49,957 nt of DNA from an uncultured Rubrobacteraceae bacterium (lineage in GTDB: Bacteria > Actinomycetota > Rubrobacteria > Rubrobacterales > Rubrobacteraceae), in assembly GCA_902805975.1 (NCBI GenBank), contig CADCUT010000033.1:1-49957 (forward strand). Reading direction: 5' to 3'. The position numbers and the translations under genes are program-made. This document shows positions 32,114 through 40,873 of this stretch, in pieces. Within the stretch, counting starts at the first letter, position 1. The number at the start of each line of letters is the position of its first letter. The notes below the pieces were generated by a model that searched no databases, was not told the DNA's origin, and saw nothing but the letters and a program-made list of their open reading frames with translations.

Positions 32114-33154
32114 ATGAACTTTGGGCTCTCCGTCCTCGACGTCTCGCCGGTGAGCGCGGGCTCGAACAGTTCCAGGGCGCTGCGCAATACGTTGGATCTG
32201 GCGCGGCTGGTCGACGGGCTCGGCTACAAGAGGTACTGGCTCGCCGAGCACCACAACCTACGTATGATAGCCAGCTCCGCGCCGGAGGTCATGATCGGGC
32301 ACGTCGCCAGCGTCACCGAGAACGTGAGGGTGGGGGCCGGGGGGATCATGCTCCCCAACCACGCCCCGCTGAAGGTCGTCGAGACCTTCCGGGTCCTAGA
32401 GGCCCTCCACCCCGGCCGCATCGACCTCGGCATCGGACGCGCGCCCGGCACCGACCCCGTGACGGCCTCAGCCCTGCGTCGCCCGCAGGCCGCGGCCGGG
32501 GCGGACGAGTTTCCCCAGCAGTTCGCAGAGCTCCTGGCCTACGCCGGCGAGGGGTTCCCCGAAGGACACCCGTTCCAGTCCGTCGGGGCGATGCCGGATG
32601 ATGTGGACCTGCCCCCGATCTGGCTCCTCGGCTCCAGCGGCTACTCCGCCAGGGCGGCCGGGGAGATGGGCCTCGGGTACGCTTTCGCCGCGCACTTCAG
32701 CCCCACGGACCCTGCCCCCGCCATGCGCGCCTACAACGAAAGCTTCGAGCCCTCCCCGGCGTTCGAGCGGCCCTCGGCCATCCTCGCCGTCGCCGTCATC
32801 TGCGCCGAGACCGACGGGCGGGCGCGGGAGCTAGGCTCGTCCATGGAACTCGCCTGGGTCCGGATGCGGAGCGGAAATCCGGGGCCGCTCCCAAGCCCTG
32901 AGGAGGCTATGGGCTACCCCTACACCCCCGCGGAGCGCCGGCTCGCCGAGGCCTACAGATCTATGCAGATAGCGGGAGATCCCGACGGGGTCAGGGCGCG
33001 CATCGAGGAGCTCGCCGGGCGCACGGGGGCCGATGAGATCATGGTGACCACCAACGTCTACGGCCACGCCGAACGCCTCCGCTCCTACGAGCTCCTCGCC
33101 GAAGCGTTCGAGATCTCACCCGCCGGCACATCAGCGACCCGGCGGACGGGCTAG
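32114..33154 (+). CDS. LLM class flavin-dependent oxidoreductase
   Basis: The product has 346 residues from ATG 32114, five codons inside the longest frame and better placed after AAGGGTGG. It matches luciferase-like monooxygenases of the MsnO8 type: GLSVLDVSPVSAGSNSSRAL, RYWLAEHHNLRMIASSAPEV, GAGGIMLPNHAPLKVVETFR, GRIDLGIGRAPGTDP, then PPIWLLGSSGYSARAAGEMG. It probably oxidises a substrate with FMNH2. It follows the SDR by about 80 bases. The end is convergent with cimA with only 24 bases between the stops and no clear terminator. Confidence 0.9.
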   Translation: MNFGLSVLDVSPVSAGSNSSRALRNTLDLARLVDGLGYKRYWLAEHHNLRMIASSAPEVMIGHVASVTENVRVGAGGIMLPNHAPLKVVETFRVLEALHPGRIDLGIGRAPGTDPVTASALRRPQAAAGADEFPQQFAELLAYAGEGFPEGHPFQSVGAMPDDVDLPPIWLLGSSGYSARAAGEMGLGYAFAAHFSPTDPAPAMRAYNESFEPSPAFERPSAILAVAVICAETDGRARELGSSMELAWVRMRSGNPGPLPSPEEAMGYPYTPAERRLAEAYRSMQIAGDPDGVRARIEELAGRTGADEIMVTTNVYGHAERLRSYELLAEAFEISPAGTSATRRTG

Positions 33155-33178
33155 CCCGAAGGGGCCGGCGCCCGCGGC

Positions 33179-34732
33179 CTAACCCTTCTTCCCGTTCACC
33201 CCGTACTCGAGGCCGTCAACCAACGCCTGCCAGCTAGCCTCGATGATGTTCTCGCCGACGCCGACGGCGCCCCAGACGCGCTTGCCGTCCGTGGAGTCTA
33301 TAAGGACGCGGGTGGTGGCCGCCGTCGCGCGGTGCTCGTCGAGGATGCGGACCTTGTAGTTGGAGAGGTGGATCTCCGCAAGCTCCGGGTAGTGTGGCCC
33401 GATCGCCTCCCGCAACGCCTTGTCCAGCGCGTTGACGGGGCCGTTGCCCTCGGCGGTGGAGATGACCCTCTGGCCTTTTACGAAGAGCTTTATGGTCGCC
33501 TCCGTGGTCGTGCGGCCGTCGGCGCGTTTCTCGGATATGATCCTGAACGTCTCTAGCTCGAAGAGGGGCGTGTCCTCGCCTGCGGTGCGCCCGATGAGCA
33601 GGGCGAGCGAGGCGTCGGCGGCCTCGTAGTGGTAGCCCTCGTACTCGCGCCGCTTGATGGCGCCGAGTATCTGCGTCGCGTCCCCCGCCTCGATGCCGAG
33701 CTCCGCGGCCTTGGCTTTTATGGAGTTCTTCCCCGAGAGCTCCCCGACCGGCGTCCGGCGGACGTTGCCGACGACCTCGGGTGCGATGTGCTCGTAGGTG
33801 GCCGGGTCCTTGCTTATGCCGTCCACGTGCAGCCCGCCCTTGTGGGCGAAGGCGCTCCTCCCGACGTAGGGCCTGTGCGTGTCGGGCGTGAGGTTCATGA
33901 GCTCTGAGACGTAGTTGGAGACGCCCGTGAGCTTCTTCAACCCCTCGTCTTCGACGACCTTCAGGCCCATCTTCAACTGCAGGTTGGCGATGGTGGTGAC
34001 GAGGTCGCAGTTGCCGGTCCGCTCCCCGACCCCGTTGACCGTCCCCTGAACGTGGGTCGCCCCGGCCTCGACGGCCGCAAGCGCGTTCGCCACCCCGCAC
34101 CCGGCGTCGTTGTGGGTGTGGATGCCGACCTCGACATCCGGGAACTCCCGGACCGTCCTGGCCACGATGGCCTTGAGCTCCGTCGGGAGCGTGCCGCCGT
34201 TGGTGTCGCAGAGGACGAGCGTCGTGGCGCGGGCCTCGGCCGCGGCCCGCAGGACCGCGAGCGCGTAGTCTGGGTCGTCCCTGAAGCCGTCGAAATAGTG
34301 CTCGGCATCGAAGAGCACCTCCTTGCCAGCGTCAACCAGGTACGAGACCGTGTCCTTGACGGACGCTACGTTCTCCTGTGGCGTGGTCCTCAATACCTTC
34401 TCGACGTGCAGCTTCCAGCTCTTGGCGACGATGCAGGCGACGGGCGCGTTGAGGGCGGGGAGGAGCGTCACCGCGGGGTCCTCGTCCGCCCGGCCGTTGG
34501 GGCGCCGCGCGCGCGTGAAGGCGACGAGCTTCGCGTTTTTAAGCTCCGAGGCGTCGAAACCTTCGAAGAACTCCAGGTCCTTGGGGTTGGAGGCCGGGAA
34601 GCCCGCCTCGATGTAGTGGAGGCCCAAAGTGTCCAGCTCTGTGGCTATCCGGATCTTGTCCTCCGTCGTCAAACTCACGCCCTCGCGCTGCGTGCCGTCC
34701 CTCAAGGTTGTGTCGAAAAGCTTTATGCTCAT
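33179..34732 (-). CDS. cimA: Citramalate synthase
   Basis: The product has 517 residues from ATG 34732, which has GGGAGG upstream and overlaps the leuB stop (ATGA). It belongs to the DRE-TIM metallolyase group: [68 protein letters not shown] and VNGVGERTGNCDL. The N-T-H-x-D and T-G-N-C-D pattern is typical of the CimA rather than the LeuA branch. The C-terminal half is the LeuA-type dimerisation/regulatory domain. It condenses pyruvate and acetyl-CoA to (R)-citramalate, an entry to isoleucine independent of threonine. It ends the leucine operon. Confidence 0.93.
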   Translation of the reverse strand: MSIKLFDTTLRDGTQREGVSLTTEDKIRIATELDTLGLHYIEAGFPASNPKDLEFFEGFDASELKNAKLVAFTRARRPNGRADEDPAVTLLPALNAPVACIVAKSWKLHVEKVLRTTPQENVASVKDTVSYLVDAGKEVLFDAEHYFDGFRDDPDYALAVLRAAAEARATTLVLCDTNGGTLPTELKAIVARTVREFPDVEVGIHTHNDAGCGVANALAAVEAGATHVQGTVNGVGERTGNCDLVTTIANLQLKMGLKVVEDEGLKKLTGVSNYVSELMNLTPDTHRPYVGRSAFAHKGGLHVDGISKDPATYEHIAPEVVGNVRRTPVGELSGKNSIKAKAAELGIEAGDATQILGAIKRREYEGYHYEAADASLALLIGRTAGEDTPLFELETFRIISEKRADGRTTTEATIKLFVKGQRVISTAEGNGPVNALDKALREAIGPHYPELAEIHLSNYKVRILDEHRATAATTRVLIDSTDGKRVWGAVGVGENIIEASWQALVDGLEYGVNGKKG

Positions 34733-35796
34733 GCCACGCCCTCCCCGGCCCCGACCCACCGGCCGACGGCCTCTGCCACCTGCTCCGTCGTCTTGTTGCC
34801 GCCGAGGTCGGCGGTCAGATAGTGGGCCTCAAGCGCCACCGAGACGCCCTGCTCGATGGCTTCCGCCACGTCCGGACGTCCTAAAGAGTGGCGGAACATC
34901 ATCGCCGCGGACAGGATCGCGGCGTACGGGTTGGCCTTGCCTTGACCCGCGATGTCCGGGGCGGAGCCGTGCACGGGCTCGAAGATGCCGGGGGAGCCGG
35001 GATCTCCCAGGGAGGCGCTTGGGAGCATCCCCATCGAGCCCGGCAGCATCGCCGCCTCGTCGGAGAGTATGTCCCCGAAAAGGTTCTCGGTGAGCATCAC
35101 GTCGAAGCGCCCGGGCTCCCTCACGAGGTGCATCGCCGCCGCGTCGACGAGGACGTGGTCGAGCTCGACGTCCGGATAACTCCTTGCGACCTCGGTGACG
35201 ACCTTCCGCCACAGGCGGCCCGTCGCCATAACGTTCGCCTTGTCCACGCTCGTTACGCGGCGCTTCCTACGCTTGGCGGCGTCGAAGGCGACGCGGGCCA
35301 CCCGGTCTATCTCCCCCCTGGTGTAGACGGAGAGGTCGCTCGCCCGCTCGTCGCCCTCCTCCTTCTCCCCGAAGTACGCGCCGCCGGTAAGCTCGCGCAC
35401 GATCAGGACGTCCACCCCTTCTACGATCTCCTTCTTCAGCGGCGACGCGTCGAGCAGCGCCGGAATCGCCGCGACGGGCCGCAGGTTGGCGAACGCCCCG
35501 AGGTGCTTGCGGAGCTTCAACAGCCCGGCCTCGGGCCTTACCGGGGCGTCGTCGAAGTCCGGGTGGCCGACCGCCCCGAGCAGGACGGAGTCCGAGGCAC
35601 GCGCCGCCGCAAGCGTCTCGTCCGAGACGGGGGCTCCCTCGTCCCGGATGGCCACGCCGCCTATCTTGCGTTCTTCGTAGCGGATCTCCACGCCGAAGTG
35701 CTCCGCCGCGAGGTCCATCACGGCCCGGGCGGCCCCGATCACCTCCGGGCCTATGCCGTCACCCGGTAGCAGTAATATGTCGAAAGAGTCGCGCAT
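34729..35796 (-). CDS. leuB: 3-isopropylmalate dehydrogenase
   Basis: The product has 355 residues. ATG 35796 is fixed by AGGAGG and by the family start DSFDILLLPGDGIGPEVIGA. Other marks are LLGAVGHPDFDD, RLRKHLGAFANLRPV (seen as LLKLRKHLGAFANLRPVAAI), LTGGAYFG, VTSVDKANVMATGRLWRKVV, then VDAAAMHLVREPGRFDVMLT and NLFGDILSDEAAMLPGSMGM. It oxidises and decarboxylates 3-isopropylmalate with NAD+ in leucine synthesis. The related substrate 3-methylmalate from the citramalate route can be handled by such enzymes, which fits the cimA gene that follows. Its stop overlaps cimA. Confidence 0.95.
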   Translation of the reverse strand: MRDSFDILLLPGDGIGPEVIGAARAVMDLAAEHFGVEIRYEERKIGGVAIRDEGAPVSDETLAAARASDSVLLGAVGHPDFDDAPVRPEAGLLKLRKHLGAFANLRPVAAIPALLDASPLKKEIVEGVDVLIVRELTGGAYFGEKEEGDERASDLSVYTRGEIDRVARVAFDAAKRRKRRVTSVDKANVMATGRLWRKVVTEVARSYPDVELDHVLVDAAAMHLVREPGRFDVMLTENLFGDILSDEAAMLPGSMGMLPSASLGDPGSPGIFEPVHGSAPDIAGQGKANPYAAILSAAMMFRHSLGRPDVAEAIEQGVSVALEAHYLTADLGGNKTTEQVAEAVGRWVGAGEGVA

Positions 35797-35806
35797 GGTA
35801 TTCCTC

Positions 35807-36574
35807 CTAGAACTCCGGCCTCGACCGGAGCCACTCCTGTCCGCCCGGACCCAGCGAGCGGGCCAACAACTCTTCCGCCCGCGCCTCCCCGACGACGTCC
35901 CTCTCGTCCCACAGCGCGCGGAAGAGGCGCCCGAGGGAGTCCTCCCCGAACTCCTCCAGCGCCGCGGCACCGAAGAGGAGCAGGAGGTTCTGAAACTTCA
36001 TCTGCTCCTCCGCGCCCGCCGGACCGGTGAATTCCCGTATCGTAAAGCCGGGGTCGGGGTCCACGCGCCCCAGGTGTTCCTCCAGCGGGAGCCCGACCCT
36101 GCGGGCGACAGCCGCCGAGGCCGCCTGCGGCACGAGCTCGCCGAGCCAGACCGGCGTCCTCACGACGGGCCCGTCCAGCAGGAAGGCGTGCGCCAGCTCG
36201 TGCCAGACGGCGAGCGGCAGGAGCGAACCCGTCCTGGGGTGGAAGACCGGGGACAGCCTCTCCGGAAGCACCAGCGCGGGGGGCTCCACGGAGCGGGTGA
36301 AGTAAGGGAGCCCTGCCGGGTAGGGGTTTTCGCTCTCGCGCGGCGTCTCGTTCCAGTCCTCCTCAGCTACCAGGAGGGCCGAGAGGTCCGGCGCCCCGGT
36401 CCCGAGTATGCCGGACATCGCCCCGGAGCCTCGGACCAGGTGCCCCCGCACCTCCCGCGCCTGCTCCGACAGACGCGGGGCGTGGAAGACGGGAACCGGG
36501 CCGTCCAGGCAGAGGTAGCCGGGGATCGGGGTGTTTCGTACCGGGTTCGCTACGGCGCTACCGGGGCTTCCCAA
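35807..36574 (-). CDS. Uncharacterised HExxH protein inside the leucine operon
   Basis: The product has 255 residues from TTG 36574, overlapping the leuA stop by 25 bases; no other in-frame start is available nearby. Residues 120-150 read LPLAVWHELAHAFLLDG, then PVWLGELVPQAASA: an HExxH zinc motif (His125, Glu126, His129) and a Glu146 at a spacing like the third ligand of gluzincin peptidases. No signal peptide or membrane helix is seen, so it should be cytosolic. I recognise no family beyond the zinc motif. Only ten bases separate it from leuB. Tight packing between leuA and leuB suggests a link to leucine synthesis or its control, but this is inference. Confidence 0.7.
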   Translation of the reverse strand: MGSPGSAVANPVRNTPIPGYLCLDGPVPVFHAPRLSEQAREVRGHLVRGSGAMSGILGTGAPDLSALLVAEEDWNETPRESENPYPAGLPYFTRSVEPPALVLPERLSPVFHPRTGSLLPLAVWHELAHAFLLDGPVVRTPVWLGELVPQAASAAVARRVGLPLEEHLGRVDPDPGFTIREFTGPAGAEEQMKFQNLLLLFGAAALEEFGEDSLGRLFRALWDERDVVGEARAEELLARSLGPGGQEWLRSRPEF

Positions 36575-38091
36575 GGCGACTTCACCCGCCCGGCGGAGTA
36601 CACGTTCGCCGCCCGCACGTAGGCCCGGGCCGCCGCCTCAACGACGTCCTGGCTTAGGCCCCGGCCTCCGTACTCGTTGCCCTCGAACTCGACCGAGACC
36701 CGCACCTCGCCGAGGGCGTCCTTGCCGCCCGTAACGGCGTCTATGCGAAAGTCCGTCAGGCGGCCCTTGATGTTCGTTGCCGCGTCCACGGCCCGGAAGA
36801 CGGCGTCCACGGGGCCCTCGCCCTCGGCCTCCGCTTCAAAAGTGCCCTGCTCGGCGTGGCTTATCGTCACGGCGGCCCGGCTCTGGCGGCCGGTCGCGGC
36901 GACGACCCTGAAGGAGTCGAGGACGTACTTGCCCTCGAAGGAGCCGACCTCGTCGGCGGCGATGGCCTCGAGGTCGGCGGCCGTGACGGTCTTCTTGTGG
37001 TCCGCTATCTCCTTGAAGCGGACGAAGGCGCGCTTGAGGACCTCGCCCTCGACAACGTAGCCGAGCTCCTCGAGGGCGTCCTTGAGGGCGTGGCGGCCGG
37101 AGTGCTTGCCGAGAAAGATGTTCGTGCCTTCAAGGCCGATGTCCTCTTTCGTCATGATCTCGAAGGTTCGCCGGTCCTTGAGGACGCCGTCCTGGTGGAT
37201 GCCAGACTCGTGCAGAAAGGCGTTCCTGCCAACGACGGCCTTGTTCGGCGGCACCTCGTAGCCGGTCATGTTCGAGACCAGGCGCGAGGTGTTGGCGAGC
37301 TGCTTGGTCTCGACGCCGACCTCGACGCCGTAGAAGTCGCCGCGGGTGGCGAGCGCCATCACGACCTCCTCGAGGCTCGCGTTGCCGGCCCGCTCGCCGA
37401 TGCCGTTGACGGCCACCTCGATCTGCCCAGCCCCGACCTCGACGCCCGCCAGCGAGTTCGCCACCGCCATCCCGAGGTCGTCGTGGCAGTGAACAGAGAG
37501 GACCCGCTCCCCGAGCTTCGGGACCCTCTCCTGGAGCTCCTTCAGGAAGCGGGCGAACTCGACCGGCGTCGTGTAGCCGACGGTGTCCGCGATGTTGACG
37601 ACGTCCGCCCCCGCCTCGACAGCCGCCGCGACGACCTCCGAGAGAAAGCCTATGTCCGTCCTCGTCGCGTCCATCGGGGAGAACTCGACGTTAGAGCAAA
37701 GGCCCTTGGCGAATTGGACCGCCTCGCCCGCCCTTTTCAGTATTTCCTCGCGGTTGGAGCGCATCTGGTGCTCGATGTGCAGGTCCGAGGTCCCGACGAA
37801 GGTGTGGATGCGGGGCCTGTCGGACCACTGGACCGCCTCCCAGGCCCTGCGGATGTCCTCCTCGTGGATGCGGGCGAGGCCGGCGATGCGGGGTCCCTTC
37901 ACCTCGGCGGCGATGCGAGACACCGACTCGAAGTCGCCCTCGCTGGTAATCGGGAAGCCTGCCTCTATAACATCGACCTTCAGGCGGGCGAGCTGGCGGG
38001 CTATCTCCACCTTCTCCTCGACGGAGAGGGAGATGCCCGGGGATTGCTCGCCGTCGCGAAGGGTCGTGTCGAAGATCTCTACTCGACGCAT
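36550..38091 (-). CDS. leuA: 2-isopropylmalate synthase
   Basis: The product has 513 residues, the bacterial LeuA1 length. ATG 38091 follows AGGAGG. Features: [20 protein letters not shown] (6-25), [15 protein letters not shown], the metal-binding [16 protein letters not shown] (201-216), [15 protein letters not shown] (229-243), and the lid-related [18 protein letters not shown]. Residues about 370-500 are the C-terminal regulatory domain that binds leucine in this family ([40 protein letters not shown]). It joins 2-oxoisovalerate and acetyl-CoA, the first leucine step. An attenuator-like leader precedes it, so it may be expressed apart from ilvBNCE. Confidence 0.95.
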   Translation of the reverse strand: MRRVEIFDTTLRDGEQSPGISLSVEEKVEIARQLARLKVDVIEAGFPITSEGDFESVSRIAAEVKGPRIAGLARIHEEDIRRAWEAVQWSDRPRIHTFVGTSDLHIEHQMRSNREEILKRAGEAVQFAKGLCSNVEFSPMDATRTDIGFLSEVVAAAVEAGADVVNIADTVGYTTPVEFARFLKELQERVPKLGERVLSVHCHDDLGMAVANSLAGVEVGAGQIEVAVNGIGERAGNASLEEVVMALATRGDFYGVEVGVETKQLANTSRLVSNMTGYEVPPNKAVVGRNAFLHESGIHQDGVLKDRRTFEIMTKEDIGLEGTNIFLGKHSGRHALKDALEELGYVVEGEVLKRAFVRFKEIADHKKTVTAADLEAIAADEVGSFEGKYVLDSFRVVAATGRQSRAAVTISHAEQGTFEAEAEGEGPVDAVFRAVDAATNIKGRLTDFRIDAVTGGKDALGEVRVSVEFEGNEYGGRGLSQDVVEAAARAYVRAANVYSAGRVKSPWEAPVAP

Positions 38092-38143
38092 AACTCTGTT
38101 CCTCCTACAAAACTACGTTGAAATACTCTGGCGCCTGGGGATT

Positions 38144-38254
38144 GGTGGCCGGGGGCAGCCGGTTAGAGACCGGGGCTAGTAATTCGCCCGGCGGCCACCC
38201 CGGTTAGTCGTAGGATGAGGAGGGAGGAACGCAAGATGTTAGAAGCTCTCCTTC
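38144..38254 (-). promoter_or_regulatory. Leader-peptide attenuator before leuA
   Basis: The minus-strand mRNA between ilvE and leuA has a candidate ribosome site (complement of 38248-38254), then TTG 38234 opening a peptide LRSSLLILRLTGVAAGRITS then PGL, ending at 38163. Its codons CTC CTC ATC CTA CGA CTA fall directly before a stem. Stem A pairs 38198-38204 with 38169-38175 (ACCGGGG type, 7 bp). Stem B pairs 38192-38199 with 38144-38151 (GGTGGCCG type, 8 bp). The two share bases and cross, so they exclude each other. No U tract follows, so the switch may act on translation or Rho access. Confidence 0.5.
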
Positions 38255-38272
38255 ATGTGGGGCGGCAGTATC

Positions 38273-39229
38273 TCACTGCCGCGCCCCCTCCGCAACTTCG
38301 ACGGCGACGGTCCAGCCCGCGTACTCGTCCCACCCGCCGCGGGCCGCCTTGAAGTACAGCTCCTGCAAACGCTCCGCGACGGGGCCTATGCTTCCCGTGC
38401 CTATCTCGCGGCCGTCCACCGCGACGACGGGTGCTATCTGGAAGCCCGTACCCGAGAGAAAGACCTCGTCTGCGGCGTAGAGCTCGGTGCGGTCAACGTC
38501 ACGCTCGATGACGGGTATCTCCATCTCCTTCTCCGCGAGCTCCATCACCGCGTCGCGGGTGATGCCCTCCAGGATGTCCGCCGTGACGGGGGGCGTGATG
38601 AGCTGCCCCTTGCGGACCAGGAAGATGTTGGCGGCGCTCGCCTCGGAGACGTGGCCGTCCTGGGTTAGGAAGATCGCGTCGTCGTAGCCGGCCCGGTGCG
38701 CCTCGTCCACCGCGAGTGCCGTGTTGATGTAGGAGCCCGTCAGCTTGCCGCGGGCCGGGATGGACGTGTCAGGCGTCCGCCGCCACGAGGAGACGCAGCA
38801 CTTGAGGCCCGTAAGCTCCACGTAGTTGCCCATCGGGACGGTGAAGATGGAGAGTTGGGACTCGCCCAGCAGGTTCACCCCGACCGAGGTCGCGCCCTTG
38901 TACGCGAGCGGCCGGATGTAGGTGTCCTCGCGCGGGCCGTTGCGCTTGAGGATCTCCAAAGTAATGTCGCACAGCTCGTCGATGGTGTGCGGCAGGTCGA
39001 TGCGGAGCATCCGGCAGGATTTCTCGAACCGCTCGTAGTGCTCGCGCAATTTCAGGACCTGAAGGGTGCCGCGCTCATCGCTCCAGTACGCCCGGATGCC
39101 CTCGAAGACGCCCGTCCCGTAGTTCAGGGCGTGGGTGGCGGGGGAGAGGCGCACCTCGCCCAGCTTCTGTAGCTCCCCGCCGTGGAAGCACCACTCCGCG
39201 TCGTTCGCGGCGAAAGCCTTGCTGCCCAT
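38273..39229 (-). CDS. ilvE: Branched-chain amino acid aminotransferase
   Basis: The product has 318 residues from ATG 39229, sharing a base with the ilvC stop. It is a fold-type IV PLP aminotransferase: ALNYGTGVFEGIRAYW, then YIRPLAYKGATSVGVNL, the PLP Lys162 in PARGKLTGSYINTALAVDEA, GHVSEASAANIFLVRKG and FLSGTGFQIAPVVAVDGREI. It makes leucine, isoleucine and valine from their 2-oxo acids. The order ilvB-small subunit-ilvC-ilvE places the final shared step directly behind ilvC. The leuA leader follows about 20 bases after its stop. Confidence 0.94.
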   Translation of the reverse strand: MGSKAFAANDAEWCFHGGELQKLGEVRLSPATHALNYGTGVFEGIRAYWSDERGTLQVLKLREHYERFEKSCRMLRIDLPHTIDELCDITLEILKRNGPREDTYIRPLAYKGATSVGVNLLGESQLSIFTVPMGNYVELTGLKCCVSSWRRTPDTSIPARGKLTGSYINTALAVDEAHRAGYDDAIFLTQDGHVSEASAANIFLVRKGQLITPPVTADILEGITRDAVMELAEKEMEIPVIERDVDRTELYAADEVFLSGTGFQIAPVVAVDGREIGTGSIGPVAERLQELYFKAARGGWDEYAGWTVAVEVAEGARQ

Positions 39230-40251
39230 CAGTTCGTACCCCCCGCCCGGCTCGCGGCCGGCTCTTCCGCGCCCTCGGCCGCCAGCGCCCTGAGCTCCTG
39301 GCCGACCTTCTCGACCTGCATTTCGGCCTGGCGGCGGCGCATGGCGAGGAAGCTGGAGCCGCCGGCCTGGTTCTCCAGCACCCACTCCTTGGCCCACTTG
39401 CCCGTCTGGATGTCCGTGAGGATGCCGCGCATTCTCTCCTTCACGGCGTCGTCCACGATCTTCGGCCCAGCCGTGTAGTCGCCGTACTCGGCGGTGTTTG
39501 AGATCGAGTACCGCATCCCGGCCAACCCGCCCTCGTAGATGAGGTCGACGATCAGCTTCAGCTCGTTTACGCACTCGTAGTACGCGAGCTCCGGCTGGTA
39601 CCCGGCCTCGACGAGCGTCTCGAACCCGGCCGTGAGAAGGGCCGAGAGGCCCCCGCACAGCACGGCCTGCTCCCCGAAGAGGTCCGTCTCGGTCTCCTCG
39701 GCGAACGTCGTCTCGATGATGCCGGCCCGCCCGCTCCCGATGCCGCGGGCGTAGGAGAGGACGACGTCCCGCGCCGCGCCGCTCGCGTCGTTCTGGACGG
39801 CGAAGAGCGAGGGCATCCCCTTGCCCTCGACGTACAGGCGCCGCAGGACGTGGCCCGGTCCTTTAGGAGCGATAAGGCCGAGGTCTACCTCGGGGGGGAC
39901 GACGATCTGGTTGAAGTGGATGTTGAAGCCGTGGGCGAAGAGCATCAGGTCGCCCTCTGAGAGGTTGGGCCTGACCTCGGCTTCGAAGACCGCCGGCTGG
40001 CGCTCGTCGGGGAGGAGCATCATCACCACGTCGGCGTGCCGCACAGCGTCGGCGATGGTCATGACCGCGAGGCCGTCGCCCTCCGCCTTCGGCCAGCTCT
40101 TCGAGCCGTCGTAGAGGCCGACGGTGACGTCGCAGCCGGAGTCTCTCAGGTTGAGGGCGTGGGCGTGGCCCTGGCTGCCGTAGCCCAAGATCGCGACCTT
40201 CCTGGTCGTGATCTCGTTTCCTATGTCGCCTTCGCGGTACACGCGGGCCAT
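39229..40251 (-). CDS. ilvC: Ketol-acid reductoisomerase (class I)
   Basis: The product has 340 residues, class I length. ATG 40251 follows TAGGAG. The Rossmann part shows [32 protein letters not shown] and [10 protein letters not shown]. The metal-binding KARI domain includes [40 protein letters not shown] and [17 protein letters not shown]. It isomerises and reduces acetolactate and acetohydroxybutyrate with NADPH and Mg2+. The gene begins one base after the stop of the ilvN-like gene. Confidence 0.96.
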   Translation of the reverse strand: MARVYREGDIGNEITTRKVAILGYGSQGHAHALNLRDSGCDVTVGLYDGSKSWPKAEGDGLAVMTIADAVRHADVVMMLLPDERQPAVFEAEVRPNLSEGDLMLFAHGFNIHFNQIVVPPEVDLGLIAPKGPGHVLRRLYVEGKGMPSLFAVQNDASGAARDVVLSYARGIGSGRAGIIETTFAEETETDLFGEQAVLCGGLSALLTAGFETLVEAGYQPELAYYECVNELKLIVDLIYEGGLAGMRYSISNTAEYGDYTAGPKIVDDAVKERMRGILTDIQTGKWAKEWVLENQAGGSSFLAMRRRQAEMQVEKVGQELRALAAEGAEEPAASRAGGTN

Positions 40252-40252
40252 A

Positions 40253-40873
40253 TCAGTCTCCTATCTCTTCGACAACGGACCGGCCGGAAGATCCATCCCC
40301 CGAGGTCCACCGCCACTCTTCGTGCAAGCGCAGGCGTCCATCCGGCAACACCTCGGGCGTCGTGCGGCACTCGCCGGTCATGAGGTCGCCCTCCGCGTTG
40401 ACGTGCCCGTACCTGGCGTCGAGGTTGCCTTCGCCGTCTGAGGTGGCGATCAGGACCCCGTACCGGACGCCGCCGCCCTCGTAGGTCGCGCTGACGACGT
40501 TGCCGTCCTGCCTGTATGCGAACACGGTCCCCGGCCCGACCTCGCCGGTCTCCGAGTTCTCGACCGGACGGAACCGTCGCCCGTCGTAGTCTGCGGAAGA
40601 CTCGCCCGGGCCTCCAGGCGTGGTCACAGAGAATTGGAGCTCCTCCACGTCCTCCATGTTCTCGAGCAGCACCGCGTAGCGCCGGGCGGACTCCTCGGGA
40701 CAGTCGAAGCCGAGCTCGATGTTCGTGCCCCCGGCGTTCGCGTCCACCTTTATGTCGGCGACGGGCATGCGCTTGTTCTGAAGGGTCATCATGAAGCGGT
40801 TGAGGGCGAGGATGCCGGCGGCCAGGCGGACGCTGACGGTGCTGGACGCCGTGCCCGTAGCCTCAGGCGCCAT
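40253..40873 (-). CDS. AHAS small-subunit-like protein: ACT domain fused to an 'N-acetylglutamate synthase-like' beta domain
   Basis: The product has 206 residues and occupies the ilvN position, overlapping ilvB by 11 bases (ATG 40873). Residues 11-82 resemble the ACT domain of IlvM/Ilv[61 protein letters not shown]. Instead of the usual C-terminal small-subunit domain, residues 96-204 ([80 protein letters not shown]) match small stand-alone bacterial proteins of about 110 residues, often labelled 'N-acetylglutamate synthase' with no proof of that activity. It probably binds and regulates IlvB. The reading frame is intact, so this is a real fusion as far as the sequence shows. Confidence 0.78.
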   Translation of the reverse strand: MAPEATGTASSTVSVRLAAGILALNRFMMTLQNKRMPVADIKVDANAGGTNIELGFDCPEESARRYAVLLENMEDVEELQFSVTTPGGPGESSADYDGRRFRPVENSETGEVGPGTVFAYRQDGNVVSATYEGGGVRYGVLIATSDGEGNLDARYGHVNAEGDLMTGECRTTPEVLPDGRLRLHEEWRWTSGDGSSGRSVVEEIGD

